Notes under the pieces: model-generated
Databases searched by the model: none
The model's input: only the letters and a program-made list of their open reading frames with translations
Told to the model about the DNA's origin: nothing
Part shown: positions 13,166 to 20,695 of the stretch, in pieces
Position numbering within the stretch: the stretch's first letter is position 1
How the letters are laid out: each line of letters starts with the position of its first letter
From: Chloroflexota bacterium
GTDB lineage: Bacteria; Chloroflexota; Dehalococcoidia; SM23-28-2; RBG-16-64-32
Length of the DNA stretch: 20,695 nt
Direction: 5' to 3'
Assembly (NCBI GenBank): GCA_022561095.1
Contig: JADFRV010000022.1
Location: forward strand, 1-20,695
Program-made: the position numbers and the translations under genes

Positions 13166-13175
13166 GTTGCTTGGC

Positions 13176-13251
<76 letters not shown>

Positions 13252-13287
13252 GATTTCAGATACAAAATCGGCACCTTGACGGCTGTC

Positions 13288-13938
13288 TTAGTCCGCCGGC
13301 CACTCCAGGGAGTTCATGAAGTCGCGAATCAGCGCAGGCGCCGTCGATGATTCGCCCGGATACGTGAATCGATACTTGATGAACCAGTCGCCGAACCCGA
13401 ACAGATCCACTTCCGTGCGCAGGACGGTCAGCGCTCCGTCGATCAGCCCCTGACCCTGGAAGATCGCACGCCTGCCCAACTGCTCGCTCGGACTGGAGAT
13501 CACGAACGACTCATCCTCAGAGGCAAGTGTCAGCCCCGGAGTCCTGGCAAGAATCGCATCCTTAGCCCCCTCGAACTGCTGTTGGTCAAGTAAGTCCTTC
13601 GTTGCCGCAACTACATCCGAACCCGATCCCAGGTTCAGCGCATCGAGTCCCGGATAGACATAGACCGTCGCCGTTATCAGGTCTGGCGAATCAAGGTTGT
13701 AGCCAACGCTCACGTCCTTGCCGGCCTTATCGTACTGCTTTACCTCAACCCGCTCGAAATCACCGATTGACTCGGGAAATGTGAACTCTGTACCTGAGTG
13801 CGTAAACTCGCCCGCAGGCGTTAGAGTGATCGGCTCGGAGAGCTGGCCCTCGGCGGGCAGGCAAGCGCTTGCCAGCAGCAGACAACAGAGGATAAGCGCC
13901 CACCGGACGCCCCTGCGCATGCCCGCTCGAATAACCAT
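13288..13938 (-). CDS. Secreted lipoprotein, function unknown
   Basis: A 216-residue protein. The signal sequence (GVRWALILCCLLLASAC) has the lipobox LASAC, so lipidation and outer-face anchoring are expected. The mature part is a soluble alpha/beta domain with the strand-rich VEVKQYDKAGKDVSVGYNLD and a C-terminal FIKYRFTYPGESSTAPALIR followed by DFMNSLEWP. That ending is common in small extracytoplasmic proteins of unknown function. ATG 13938 (AAGG upstream) and ATG 13920 are both possible starts. It is the only gene in the islet between the tRNA-Arg repeats, opposite to its neighbours. Confidence 0.75.
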   Translation of the reverse strand: MVIRAGMRRGVRWALILCCLLLASACLPAEGQLSEPITLTPAGEFTHSGTEFTFPESIGDFERVEVKQYDKAGKDVSVGYNLDSPDLITATVYVYPGLDALNLGSGSDVVAATKDLLDQQQFEGAKDAILARTPGLTLASEDESFVISSPSEQLGRRAIFQGQGLIDGALTVLRTEVDLFGFGDWFIKYRFTYPGESSTAPALIRDFMNSLEWPAD

Positions 13939-14032
13939 CGTTCTTTCGCCTTATCCCGAATAGTTCCGCTGCGAAAATGCCGCTGACGATTAGACGCTTT
14001 CGCTCTATGCCGAGTTACAATCGTCGGCCGCC

Positions 14033-14054
14033 CCGGCGCCCCAGATTTCAGATA
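14033..14054 (+). repeat. Direct repeat, right copy (att-like)
   Basis: CCGGCGCCCCAGATTTCAGA plus TA. It differs from the tRNA-Arg end by a single base. Positions 14055-14178 hold no gene that I can support. Confidence 0.75.
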
Positions 14055-14178
14055 AGCATTCGGTCGTCGACGGCCTCGCAAGGGGATCGCCCCGTCCAGG
14101 CGCACAATCGCGGCGGACGGGGGTCTCTGCCAGCTAATCATTCGGCTCTGTCCCTGACTTATTGAACTACAACTCTGC

Positions 14179-14207
14179 TTGACTCTACGGTGGAGTATGT
14201 AGAGAAT
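14179..14207 (+). promoter_or_regulatory. Promoter with internal dyad before the SOD-like gene
   Basis: TTGACT (14179-14184), a 17-bp spacer, GAGAAT (14202-14207). CTCTAC (14183-14188) and GTAGAG (14199-14204) form a perfect inverted repeat across the spacer. A dyad lying between -35 and -10 is where MerR-family activators bind, although their spacers are usually 19-20 bp. Confidence 0.5.
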
Positions 14208-14249
14208 CAGTGGGAAACATCAGAACCACCTAGGAGGGCGGGCGACCTT

Positions 14250-14705
14250 ATGCGCACGAAGTGGCTACTAATCGGCATTGGGCTTCTTGTTGGAGTGGCC
14301 GCCATAGTTGCCGTAGCTTGCGGCGACGACGATGGGAACGGAGGTGACGGAGGCGGTGCCAGGGAGCTCACGGCCACCCTGTCAGAGATGGAAGGGTCGG
14401 GTGTGACTGGGACAGCCGTCCTCACCGAGGATGACGACGGCACCACACGAGTGGTAGTGTCGATGGAGGGGCTGTCGGAAGGGCCACACGCCAACCACAT
14501 CCACCACGTCACTTGCGACGCACAGGGCGAAGTCCACCTGACTCTGGAAGAGCTCCAGGCTGGTGCCGACGGGCGTGCCGAGGCGACCACGACCGACTTC
14601 CCCGAAGAAGACCCCGACCGCGAATTAAACTACTTCGCAGCGGGCCATTACATCGCCGTTCACGACACGGCAGGTGCCGTGATTAGCTGCGGCAATATTG
14701 AATAG
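14250..14705 (+). CDS. Cu/Zn-superoxide-dismutase-like lipoprotein
   Basis: Starts at ATG 14250 (MRTKWLLIGIGLLVGVAAIV), with the lipobox AVAC and then a Gly/Asp-rich spacer; AGGAGG lies 12 nt upstream. The mature domain has the SOD-like layout: ATLSEMEGSGVTGTAVLTED, then EGPHANHIHHVTC (His cluster at the copper-site position) and HYIAVHD. The ending AGAVISCGNIE parallels the C-terminal cysteine region of Cu/Zn SODs. Not all SOD metal ligands can be matched, so it may bind copper without dismutase activity; a CHRD-like domain is the alternative. It lies near a copper operon. Confidence 0.65.
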   Translation: MRTKWLLIGIGLLVGVAAIVAVACGDDDGNGGDGGGARELTATLSEMEGSGVTGTAVLTEDDDGTTRVVVSMEGLSEGPHANHIHHVTCDAQGEVHLTLEELQAGADGRAEATTTDFPEEDPDRELNYFAAGHYIAVHDTAGAVISCGNIE

Positions 14706-14734
14706 GTAGGCCCTAAGCCGGAGGGAGTCATCCA

Positions 14735-14935
14735 ATGTGTCGTAGCATCAAGACGCTCCGGCGAAACGATCAGCAAGCCACCGACGACGAGGTCCGCGCG
14801 GCGGCGCTTCAGTTTGTGCGGAAGGTGAGCGGCTACCGAGCGCCGTCCCGGAGCAACGAAGAGACGTTCAACGCGGCGGTGGAGAAGATCAGCGCGGCGT
14901 CGCGCCGCCTGCTGGACTCGCTGAAGACGAGATAG
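14735..14935 (+). CDS. DUF2277 family protein
   Basis: A 66-residue protein starting MCRSIKTLRRNDQQATDDEV with the conserved AAALQFVRKVSGYRAPSR and a final helix ISAASRRLLDSLKTR. This is the whole of the DUF2277 family, whose biochemical role is unknown. GGAGG lies about 10 nt before the ATG. It follows the SOD-like gene by 29 nt and may share its transcript. It ends head-on against the metal operon, with no space for a long terminator. Confidence 0.85.
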   Translation: MCRSIKTLRRNDQQATDDEVRAAALQFVRKVSGYRAPSRSNEETFNAAVEKISAASRRLLDSLKTR

Positions 14936-14936
14936 G

Positions 14937-15152
14937 CTAGCCCTCCAGCCGCTTCCGCACCCAGGGCGTCACCGTGGGCATGAGGATGATCATGCTCAGC
15001 AGGAACAGCCAGACGCTGCCCCCCACTCGCGCCACCCAGGAGTAGTCGCCGGTGAGAACGGTCACGGCGAAGAAGATGCCGGCCGCCAGAGCGGACAGCG
15101 TCGTGTAGATCGCCGCGCTCAGGCGGCCCGCCTCCTCCGGCCTGAACTTCAT
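14937..15152 (-). CDS. Two-helix membrane protein at the end of the metal operon
   Basis: A 71-residue protein with two membrane segments (YTTLSALAAGIFFAVTVL and VGGSVWLFLLSMIILMPTVT) and a basic tail. Its ATG overlaps the stop of the copper ATPase gene (ATGA), so it is translationally coupled to it. It may be an accessory subunit of the pump; no named family recognised. Confidence 0.75.
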   Translation of the reverse strand: MKFRPEEAGRLSAAIYTTLSALAAGIFFAVTVLTGDYSWVARVGGSVWLFLLSMIILMPTVTPWVRKRLEG

Positions 15153-17735
15153 CGCGCCACCTCCAGTGTGGGTTCGGGCTCCCGTCTAGCCAGCTCCGGT
15201 GACCCCGAGGGTGGCCCGCGCTTGATAGGCGGTACGTAGCCCCTCATCCTCAGCGTGTTCATCGTGACGGAGAGAGAGCTGGTGGCCATGAGCAGCGCCG
15301 CCAGCTCCGGGCTCACCAACTGCGCCACGAACGGGTAGAGGATGCCCATGCCCAGCGGTATGGCCGCCGCGTTGTAGCCGAACGCCCAGAACAGGTTCTG
15401 CTTCACCAGCCGCATCGTGGAGCGGGCCACCTGCACCGCCGCCACCACGTCCAGGATGTCGTCGCGGATGAGGATGACGTTGCCGGTCTCCTTAGCGACA
15501 TCGGTGCCCGAGCCGATCGCCATGCCGGCGTCGGCCTGGGCCAGGGCCGGGGCATCGTTGATGCCGTCGCCGACCATCGCCACCGTCTTACCCTCCTCCT
15601 GGAGCTTGCGAACCTCCACCGCCTTGTCCTGGGGCAGCACCTCCGCCAGCACCCGGTCGATGCCCAGTTGACGGCCTACCGCCTCGGCGGTGCGACGGTT
15701 ATCGCCGGTGATCATCGCCACCTCCATGCCCAGCCGCTTAAGCTCTCGCACGGCGCGGGCCGAGGTCTCCTTCAGCGTGTCGGCGACGGCCACGAGGCCC
15801 AACGGGCGCCCGCCCGCGGCCACGAACATCACCGTCTTGCCTTCGCCCTCCAGGCGCTCCGCTTCCGGGAGCAGCCCGTCCAGAGCGACGTCTCGCTCCG
15901 CCATGAGCTTGCGGTTGCCCAAGAGAACCGTCATGCCGTCGAGCTGGGCCTCCACACCCTGGCCCGGCACGGCCTGGAAGCTGTCCGCGGCCCGGACATC
16001 GATGTTTCGCCGCTGCGCCGCGCACGATCGCTTCACCCAGAGGGTGCTCGGAGTTCACCTCCGCCGCCGCCGCCAGACGCAGCACATCGTCGGACGGGCC
16101 CTCCACGGCCACTACATCGGTCACCGAAGGCTCGCCCTTGGTCAGGGTCCCCGTCTTATCCAGCACTACCACCTTCACCTTGGCGGTCGCCTCCATGGCG
16201 TCGGCGCCCTTGAACAGGATGCCGAACTCGGCGCCCTTGCCGGTGCCGGCCATCATAGCGCTGGGCGTCGCCAACCCCACGGCGCAGGGACAGGAGATCA
16301 CCAGAACCGTGACGGAGATGAGGAGCGCCAGCCCAAACACCTCCAGCTCCTCGAGCGTGTAGGGAGTGAGGACAAGGCGGGTGTTCTCCGTGAACCAGAG
16401 GTCGAAGCCGATGAAGAACCAGAATAGGAAGACGGCCAGCGCCAGGGCGTGCACTGCGAGGATGAAGTGGCCCGCCACCTTATCGGCCAGCGCCTGGATG
16501 GGCGCCTTAGACATCTGCGCCTCCTCCACCAGCTTTATGATCTGGGAGAGCGCTGTCTCCGCTCCTATGCGGGTGGCGCGGAAGCGAAAGGCGCCGGTCT
16601 TATTCATCGTGCCGCCTATAACCTCGTCGCCGGCGCGTTTCTCCACGGGTAGGCTCTCGCCGGTGACCATCGCCTCGTCCACGGCGGAGTAGCCATCGAC
16701 GACCAGGCCGTCCACGGGGATACTCTCGCCGGGGCGGACCAAGCAGACGTCCCCGGCCTCCACCTCATCGGCCGGGATATCGATCTCCTTGCCATCGCGA
16801 ACCACCCGTGCCCGCTTCGGCTGTAGCTTCATCAGCTTGCGGATCGCCTCCGACGTGCGGCCGCGGGTGACGGCCTCCAGGTAGCGGCCGAGGACGATGA
16901 AAGCGGTGAGGAGGGCCGCCGCCTCGTAGAAGGTGGCCTTCTCGCCCCCGAAGCCCGCCCCGGGCCAGAAGGTGTTGATGACGGCGATCAGATAGGCGGC
17001 GCCGATGCCGGTGGCGTAGAGGAGATTCATATCGGTGACGCCGCGGCGGAGGCCGTTCCAGGATTTGACGAAGAACTGACGCCCAGGGCCGACGACTATC
17101 GGCGTGGTGAGAGCGAACAGGAACAGCTTCTCGCCCATGAAGGAGGGCACTATATCCTTGAACACCCAGAACTCACTGAACGTGCCCAGCATCACCAGGG
17201 CGCCCAGGGGCCAGGCGAACGCCATGTTCAGCAGCTGCCGCCGTATCTCGCTCTGACGCAGGTTGCGCTCCCGATCCAGGGCGTCCTCCCCCTCGCCCTT
17301 CTCCGACACCTCATAGCCCAGCCCGCGGACCGTCTTCTTTATCGTCGCTCCGGACACCAGAGCCTCGGAGAACTCCACGCTTACGGTGTCCGTGGCCGAT
17401 GTGGCCTGCACGGCGACGACGCCGGGCAGCGCCTTCAGGGCGGCCGTGACGTTCTCCTCGCCTTCGCCGTCGGTCATGCCCGGAACGAGAAGCTGGAGGC
17501 GAGACCACGGCACCTCGTATCCCACGTCCTCAATGGCGCGCTCGATGTCCGGCAGGGTGCAGGCCTCGGGGTCCAGCTTGACGGCGGCCTTGCCCCCGGC
17601 CAGGCTGACGTTCGCCTCCTTGACGCCGGGCAGACCGCGTAGCGCCTTCTCGATGCTGCTGACGCAGGCGGCGCAGGTCATCCCCGCCACGGGGACGATC
17701 AGCTCCTCTACCTGCTTCTCCGGCTTCTCCGCCAT
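15149..17735 (-). pseudogene. copA: Copper P1B-type ATPase CopA, split by a frameshift
   Basis: The upstream frame (from ATG 17735, AGAGGGG site) has a metal-binding domain with GMTCAAC (Cys21, Cys24). A second such domain has lost its CxxC. Then come membrane helices, TGESLPVEK, the transport motif SCPCAVGLATP, DKTGTLTKGEP and EHPLGEAIV. After that (about 16010-16030) the protein continues only in another frame: AQRRNIDVRAADSFQAVPGQ, MITGDNRRTAEAVG, MVGDGINDAPALAQADAG and the last helices to 15149. Joined, they give about 862 residues, normal for CopA. Loss of one CG pair from a CGCG run explains the break. Every motif is conserved, so this is a very recent mutation or a base-calling error. 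CopA exports Cu(I). Confidence 0.92.
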
Positions 17736-17750
17736 CCTAGATGCCCCTCT

Positions 17751-18410
17751 TTACGGTAGCGCCCGTACGAACGCCAACTGCTTGAATTTCGACTCCAGTA
17801 TCTCTACTTCGCCGAAGCCGGCGTCGTCTATTATCGCCCTAAGCCCCGTTGCTTGGCCCCGCTCCCCGTGGCCAAGCAACGTCATCACGTGCCCAACGAA
17901 GGAATGGCCGTGGATCGTCAGGTCGACGGCTAGGAAACGTCCGCCCGGCTTTAGGACGCGCCGGATCTCGGCAAGCCCCTTACCCTTGACGTCATCAGGA
18001 AGGTGATGGAGCATGAAACTGCTGAGGACGAGATCGAAACAGTCGTCCGGAAAAGGTATCTCCTCGATCAGGCCGACCCTGAAATCGATGTCGGCTCCCC
18101 GCTTCGCGGCTTTGCTCCGAGCGACTGAGATCATCTCCGGCGCAGCATCGATTCCCACGACTTCGCCGCCGGGGCCGACTTTCGCCCTCAGGGCGATCGC
18201 GTCCGTACCCGTGCCACAACCTACATCCAGCACCTTCTCCCCGGCTGCCGGCTGAGCCAACGCAACCGTCTCCTTCCGCATGGCAGACGCCTTCCCGAAG
18301 GTCATCAGCCACCCTACAGCATCATAGAAGCGAGCCCAGCTTCTTATCGTGCTGCCTGTCGTCTCCGGCGCCAGTTCAATCGTCTGGGACGATCTGCTCC
18401 TGTCACCCAT
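17751..18410 (-). CDS. SAM-dependent class I methyltransferase
   Basis: A 219-residue protein with motif I VLDVGCGTGTDAIAL, the acidic VVGIDAAPEMISVARSKA, DIDFRVGLIEEIPFPDDCFD and the post-motif FMLHHLPDD. The pattern is UbiE/arsenite-methyltransferase-like. There are no conserved cysteines of the arsenite type, so the substrate is open. ATG 18410 has AAGGAGG at good spacing. It ends 13 nt before copA in the same operon, which hints at a metal- or membrane-related substrate but proves nothing. Confidence 0.85.
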   Translation of the reverse strand: MGDRSRSSQTIELAPETTGSTIRSWARFYDAVGWLMTFGKASAMRKETVALAQPAAGEKVLDVGCGTGTDAIALRAKVGPGGEVVGIDAAPEMISVARSKAAKRGADIDFRVGLIEEIPFPDDCFDLVLSSFMLHHLPDDVKGKGLAEIRRVLKPGGRFLAVDLTIHGHSFVGHVMTLLGHGERGQATGLRAIIDDAGFGEVEILESKFKQLAFVRALP

Positions 18411-18448
18411 CTCTAGCCTCCTTCATCATCTTGATACCTAACCCCTGG

Positions 18449-19351
18449 TTACAACGTCAGCGTTCGGTACAGGACCACACCGCCGAACAGGACGATGAGG
18501 TAGGAGCCCATGCCCCCGAGGATGCCGTTGGTCAGCCCGCCCGTGCTCTCCCGGAAGGAGGTCATCCCCTGCGACCCCTTGCGGCGGTCCGTCCCGGCGA
18601 CGATGAGGGCGCCGAGGGCCAGCGCCGGCACCAGCCGGCCCAGGCCGTAGACCCCCAGCAGGACGGCCCCGAACAGGGGGTCCCCCGCCGCCACCACCCA
18701 GCCCAGGAGGATGTAGTAGGTGGGCATAGGGCAGCCGATGCCCAGGCCGCCCCCGAAGGTGCCCCCCAGCACCAGCGCCCGCCGATAGGGCTTCTCCTGG
18801 TCGGGCATGTCGGGTCCGCTGATCCTGCCCAGAAGGCTGGGCACATTGAAGAGCCCCAGCTCGCCCAGGGCGTAGACGACGGCCAGAATACCCAGGGCGG
18901 AGTAGAGGCCGACGGAGAAGCTCATCCTCGCCGACTCCTCGCTCAGCAGATCGAGGACGGCCTCGCCGGCAAAGCCGAGGCCAACTCCCACCGCTGCCAA
19001 CGGCAGGGCGCTCCCGAGCAGGAACAGCCCGCTCAGCACACCCCGCTGGGCCAGCCCCTTGCGAGAGCCCAGAATCGACGGTACGACGAACACCGACGGG
19101 TAGCCGCAGGGCAGCACGATCATGACGGCGCCGATGACGAACGCCGCCCCGATCGCCACCAGAGAGCCGGGCCCGCCCGCGGAGACGGCGTCGTCCGAGA
19201 CGCCGCCAAACACGTTGGTGTCCAGTATCCCCGCCTGCCAGCTGATGAGGGCCAGGCCCGCCCCCACGGCCAGCGCGAACAAGAATTGACCTTTCTCGCC
19301 CCAGCGGGCCCAGAGCGACTTGCGAGGTTCTTCGATCGGAGATATAGCCAT
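18449..19351 (-). CDS. CcdA/DsbD-like membrane protein
   Basis: About 300 residues from ATG 19351 (AGGGGGG upstream), with six or more hydrophobic helices. The two halves each carry a cysteine next to a proline: VLPCGYPSVFVVPSIL and GIGCPMPTYYILL. This is the hallmark of CcdA/DsbD transmembrane thiol-reductants, which pass electrons from cytoplasmic thioredoxin to the outer face. In this operon it could reduce extracytoplasmic thiols or move metal, as in the CcdA-like proteins found beside CopZ/CopA genes. It starts 26 nt after the second CopZ-like gene. The frame is open upstream, but that part overlaps copZ. Confidence 0.8.
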   Translation of the reverse strand: MAISPIEEPRKSLWARWGEKGQFLFALAVGAGLALISWQAGILDTNVFGGVSDDAVSAGGPGSLVAIGAAFVIGAVMIVLPCGYPSVFVVPSILGSRKGLAQRGVLSGLFLLGSALPLAAVGVGLGFAGEAVLDLLSEESARMSFSVGLYSALGILAVVYALGELGLFNVPSLLGRISGPDMPDQEKPYRRALVLGGTFGGGLGIGCPMPTYYILLGWVVAAGDPLFGAVLLGVYGLGRLVPALALGALIVAGTDRRKGSQGMTSFRESTGGLTNGILGGMGSYLIVLFGGVVLYRTLTL

Positions 19352-19376
19352 TGGCGTTGCCCCCCTCTCTCCGGCG

Positions 19377-19589
19377 CTAATCGTCCGGGCTGTAGCCGAT
19401 CTCGTCCAGGGCCTCCCGGATGCGGTCCAGGGTGACGGCCGACTCATCGAACTGCAGATGGACCCGCTTCGATTCCAGGTCGACCCGGGCGACCTCCACG
19501 CTGGGCAGGGCCCGTAGGTTCCGCATTATCGTGTTGGCGCAGCTGCTGCAGTGCAGGGCCGGAAGCGTCAGGGTAGCCTCCTTAGCCAT
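19377..19589 (-). CDS. CopZ-like heavy-metal-associated protein
   Basis: A 70-residue HMA domain: MAKEATLTLPALHCSSCANT has the metal-binding CSSC. The pattern VARVDLESKRVHLQF ... DEIGYSPDD completes the fold. AAAGGAGG lies before the ATG. It is 38 nt from its upstream paralogue, and the two share most residues of the second half, so they arose by tandem duplication. Probably hands Cu(I) to CopA; mercury or another soft metal cannot be excluded. Confidence 0.9.
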   Translation of the reverse strand: MAKEATLTLPALHCSSCANTIMRNLRALPSVEVARVDLESKRVHLQFDESAVTLDRIREALDEIGYSPDD

Positions 19590-19626
19590 GATCGTGACCT
19601 CCTTTCCTTCTTTTGTTTCCAGAGCA

Positions 19627-19839
19627 CTAGTCCTCTGGGAAGAAGCCGACCTCGTCCAGGGCCTCGTGGATCCGCTCCAGGGTGACGGCCGACTCTTCGA
19701 ACTGCAGACGCACCAGCTTCGACTCCTGGTCGGCTCGGGTGACCTGGACGCTGGGCAGCGCTTCGAGGGTCTTCGTCACCGTCCTCACGCAGCCGCCGCA
19801 GTGGATGGCCCGGATCTTCAGGGTGGCCTCCCTAGCCAT
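19627..19839 (-). CDS. CopZ-like heavy-metal-associated protein, first gene of the metal operon
   Basis: A 70-residue HMA domain: MAREATLKIRAIHCGGCVRT has a CGGC site. The rest parallels the next gene (EALPSVQVTRADQESKLVRL, EALDEVGFFPED). ATG 19839 has AAGGAGG upstream. The reading frame is open for another 49 codons, but the ribosome site marks the real start. Site residues differ from the paralogue (GG against SS between the cysteines), so metal affinity may differ. Confidence 0.9.
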   Translation of the reverse strand: MAREATLKIRAIHCGGCVRTVTKTLEALPSVQVTRADQESKLVRLQFEESAVTLERIHEALDEVGFFPED

Positions 19840-20011
19840 GATTAGCACCTCCTTCCAGAATTCCAAGAGTAGGCCGCTGTGCACATGGCTCGGCAAGTAG
19901 AACGAGGCGCGGCCTGTCACCGCTAGCGTCCCTGGGCCCAGTGGAAGAAGTAACCGATGCCTCATTGGGTCCTGCTCCTTCGGCAAATCACGGATCGGTC
20001 AAGAGAGGCGT

Positions 20012-20042
20012 ATTATAGGCTTTTTCGTGGATAGGCCGTCAA
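20012..20042 (-). promoter_or_regulatory. Metal operon promoter with a 19-bp spacer
   Basis: On the reverse strand TTGACG (20042-20037), 19 bp, TATAAT (20017-20012). A near-perfect -10 and -35 set too far apart is the mark of promoters activated by MerR-family regulators such as CueR. No regulator gene is next to it. The leader to the first gene is about 165 nt. Confidence 0.6.
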
Positions 20043-20472
20043 GCTGTTCAACTGTCGAGCTGACCAATTGGAACGGTAGGTCTGGCTGACACCGCTGGCG
20101 ACAGGATCTAGGTCGAAGCGACTGGGAAATCCGGCCGATCACGAAGAACGTAGCTATTCGCTCCCAAGGCCGGACACGGCGACTGGCGTAGAGCTATCCA
20201 GAGTGGTCCCGTTCCCTAGCTGACCTTCTTCATTGTCACCCCCCATGACGGCGCCGGAGGTCGTTACGGCGCAAGCGTGGATGCCGCCAGCAGCTACAGC
20301 GACGGCGCCGCTCGTGAGCGCCGACACAGGCCACCGGCTCCGGCGGCATCTCCCGGGGACACTGGATCAGCCAACAATGATCGGGTTACGCCGACTACTG
20401 ACACTATCGAAGTCTTAGAGTATTACTCTCCCCCGGCCCTCTCGCGGAAACAACGGACGCCCCTCAGGATTC
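20043..20472. other. Intergenic stretch without a recognisable gene
   Basis: Short frames only, none with a ribosome site. A small palindrome, AGAGTAATACTCT, lies near 20417-20429, downstream of the partial gene at the right edge. No clear terminator with a T-run. Confidence 0.5.
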
Positions 20473-20695
20473 TTATCCGGCCCCCACCATCTCCGTGAGG
20501 CCGGCTCGCTCCAGCAGGTAATCCACCAGTCGTGGAAATGGATCGAAGCCGACGACCTGCGGCGCATTGGCCACGAAGTTAGACAGGGCGTTGATGTCGT
20601 AATAGAACACCTGCCCGTTTCGCGCGTTGACAAGATACTCCACCCCACCCACTTCTATGTTGGCAGCAGTCATAATGCGCTTCGCGTCGGCGATG
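20473..20695 (-). CDS. ATP-grasp/RimK-like protein, C-terminal part (cut by the right edge)
   Basis: The frame is open to the edge; 73 residues are visible. MTAANIEVGGVEYLVNARNG, then FYYDINALSNFVANAPQVVGFDP, match the end of RimK-type ATP-grasp proteins. There, D-x-N in YDINALSN supplies the metal/ATP ligands. Such enzymes join an acid to an amine using ATP; the substrate cannot be told from this fragment. The ATG at 20673 lies inside the domain and is not the real start. Confidence 0.65.
   Translation of the reverse strand, partial: IADAKRIMTAANIEVGGVEYLVNARNGQVFYYDINALSNFVANAPQVVGFDPFPRLVDYLLERAGLTEMVGAG

Larger units (their letters stand above)
13252..14054. mobile_element. 0.8-kb islet bracketed by the tRNA-Arg 3' repeat
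   Basis: The segment between the two copies of the tRNA-Arg 3' end holds one reverse-strand lipoprotein gene and no integrase. This is the footprint left by site-specific integration into a tRNA gene. It could be a miniature or deleted element, or the scar of one mobilised in trans. The second copy is not part of a complete tRNA. Confidence 0.5.

Noticed and set aside
15417..18255. Forward frames over copA and the methyltransferase
   Set aside because: All are antisense to genes with complete family motifs.

Overview
The window joins two unlike halves. Positions 1 to about 9650 look like a prophage or other integrated viral element. Nearly all of its genes are short, most read leftward, and several overlap or couple tightly. 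It carries a primase-polymerase/helicase gene cut by the left edge, a terminase-small-subunit-like gene, four zinc-binding small proteins, a MerR-like regulator, a RelE-like toxin pair and decayed gene remnants. From about 9650 to the right edge is ordinary bacterial chromosome: ffh, rpsP, khpA and rimM in a row, two tRNA genes, and a leftward copper/metal operon. The organism is probably a Chloroflexota bacterium of the Dehalococcoidia type. This rests on high GC, TTGACG/TATAAT promoters, a DUF2277 gene, and a lipoprotein with the valine/glutamate repeat linker common in Chloroflexota surface proteins. It is an inference without any database check.

Element, left to right. Prim-pol/DUF3631 gene, zinc ribbon, 68-aa ORF and MerR-like gene (1-1770, leftward), then a terminator and a 107-aa gene (1903-2226). 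A small rightward unit follows (2366-2625, with a 9-codon leader and a terminator), then a structured non-coding stretch (2640-2905). Next are a RelE-like toxin with its upstream partner (2952-3635), a 29-residue membrane peptide, and two tandem hairpin units that may be small RNA genes (3937-4158). A decayed zone (4160-6830) holds a frameshifted metallopeptidase remnant, an intact lipoprotein and a broken DNA-binding gene. A compact leftward 'late' operon (9393-6837) starts from an extended -10 promoter near 9515 and ends with the terminase-like gene and a zinc ribbon. Two neighbouring proteins of this operon end in the same 16-residue peptide.

Host side. A peroxiredoxin-like gene has lost its 5' part exactly where the element ends (about 9650). 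The ffh-rpsP-khpA-rimM cluster serves protein targeting and ribosome assembly. Its Ffh lacks several normally invariant GTPase residues, and its S16 carries a tail of about 170 residues. tRNA-Ala(CGC) and tRNA-Arg(CCT) follow. The 3' end of the Arg gene is repeated 0.8 kb downstream, bracketing one lipoprotein gene like a tiny integrated islet. Then come a Cu/Zn-SOD-like lipoprotein and DUF2277 (rightward).

The leftward operon from the promoter at 20012-20042 encodes two CopZ-like metallochaperones, a CcdA/DsbD-like membrane protein, a methyltransferase, a copper P-type ATPase split by a frameshift, and a small membrane protein. Together they form a metal (probably copper) handling set. The right edge cuts an ATP-grasp-like gene.
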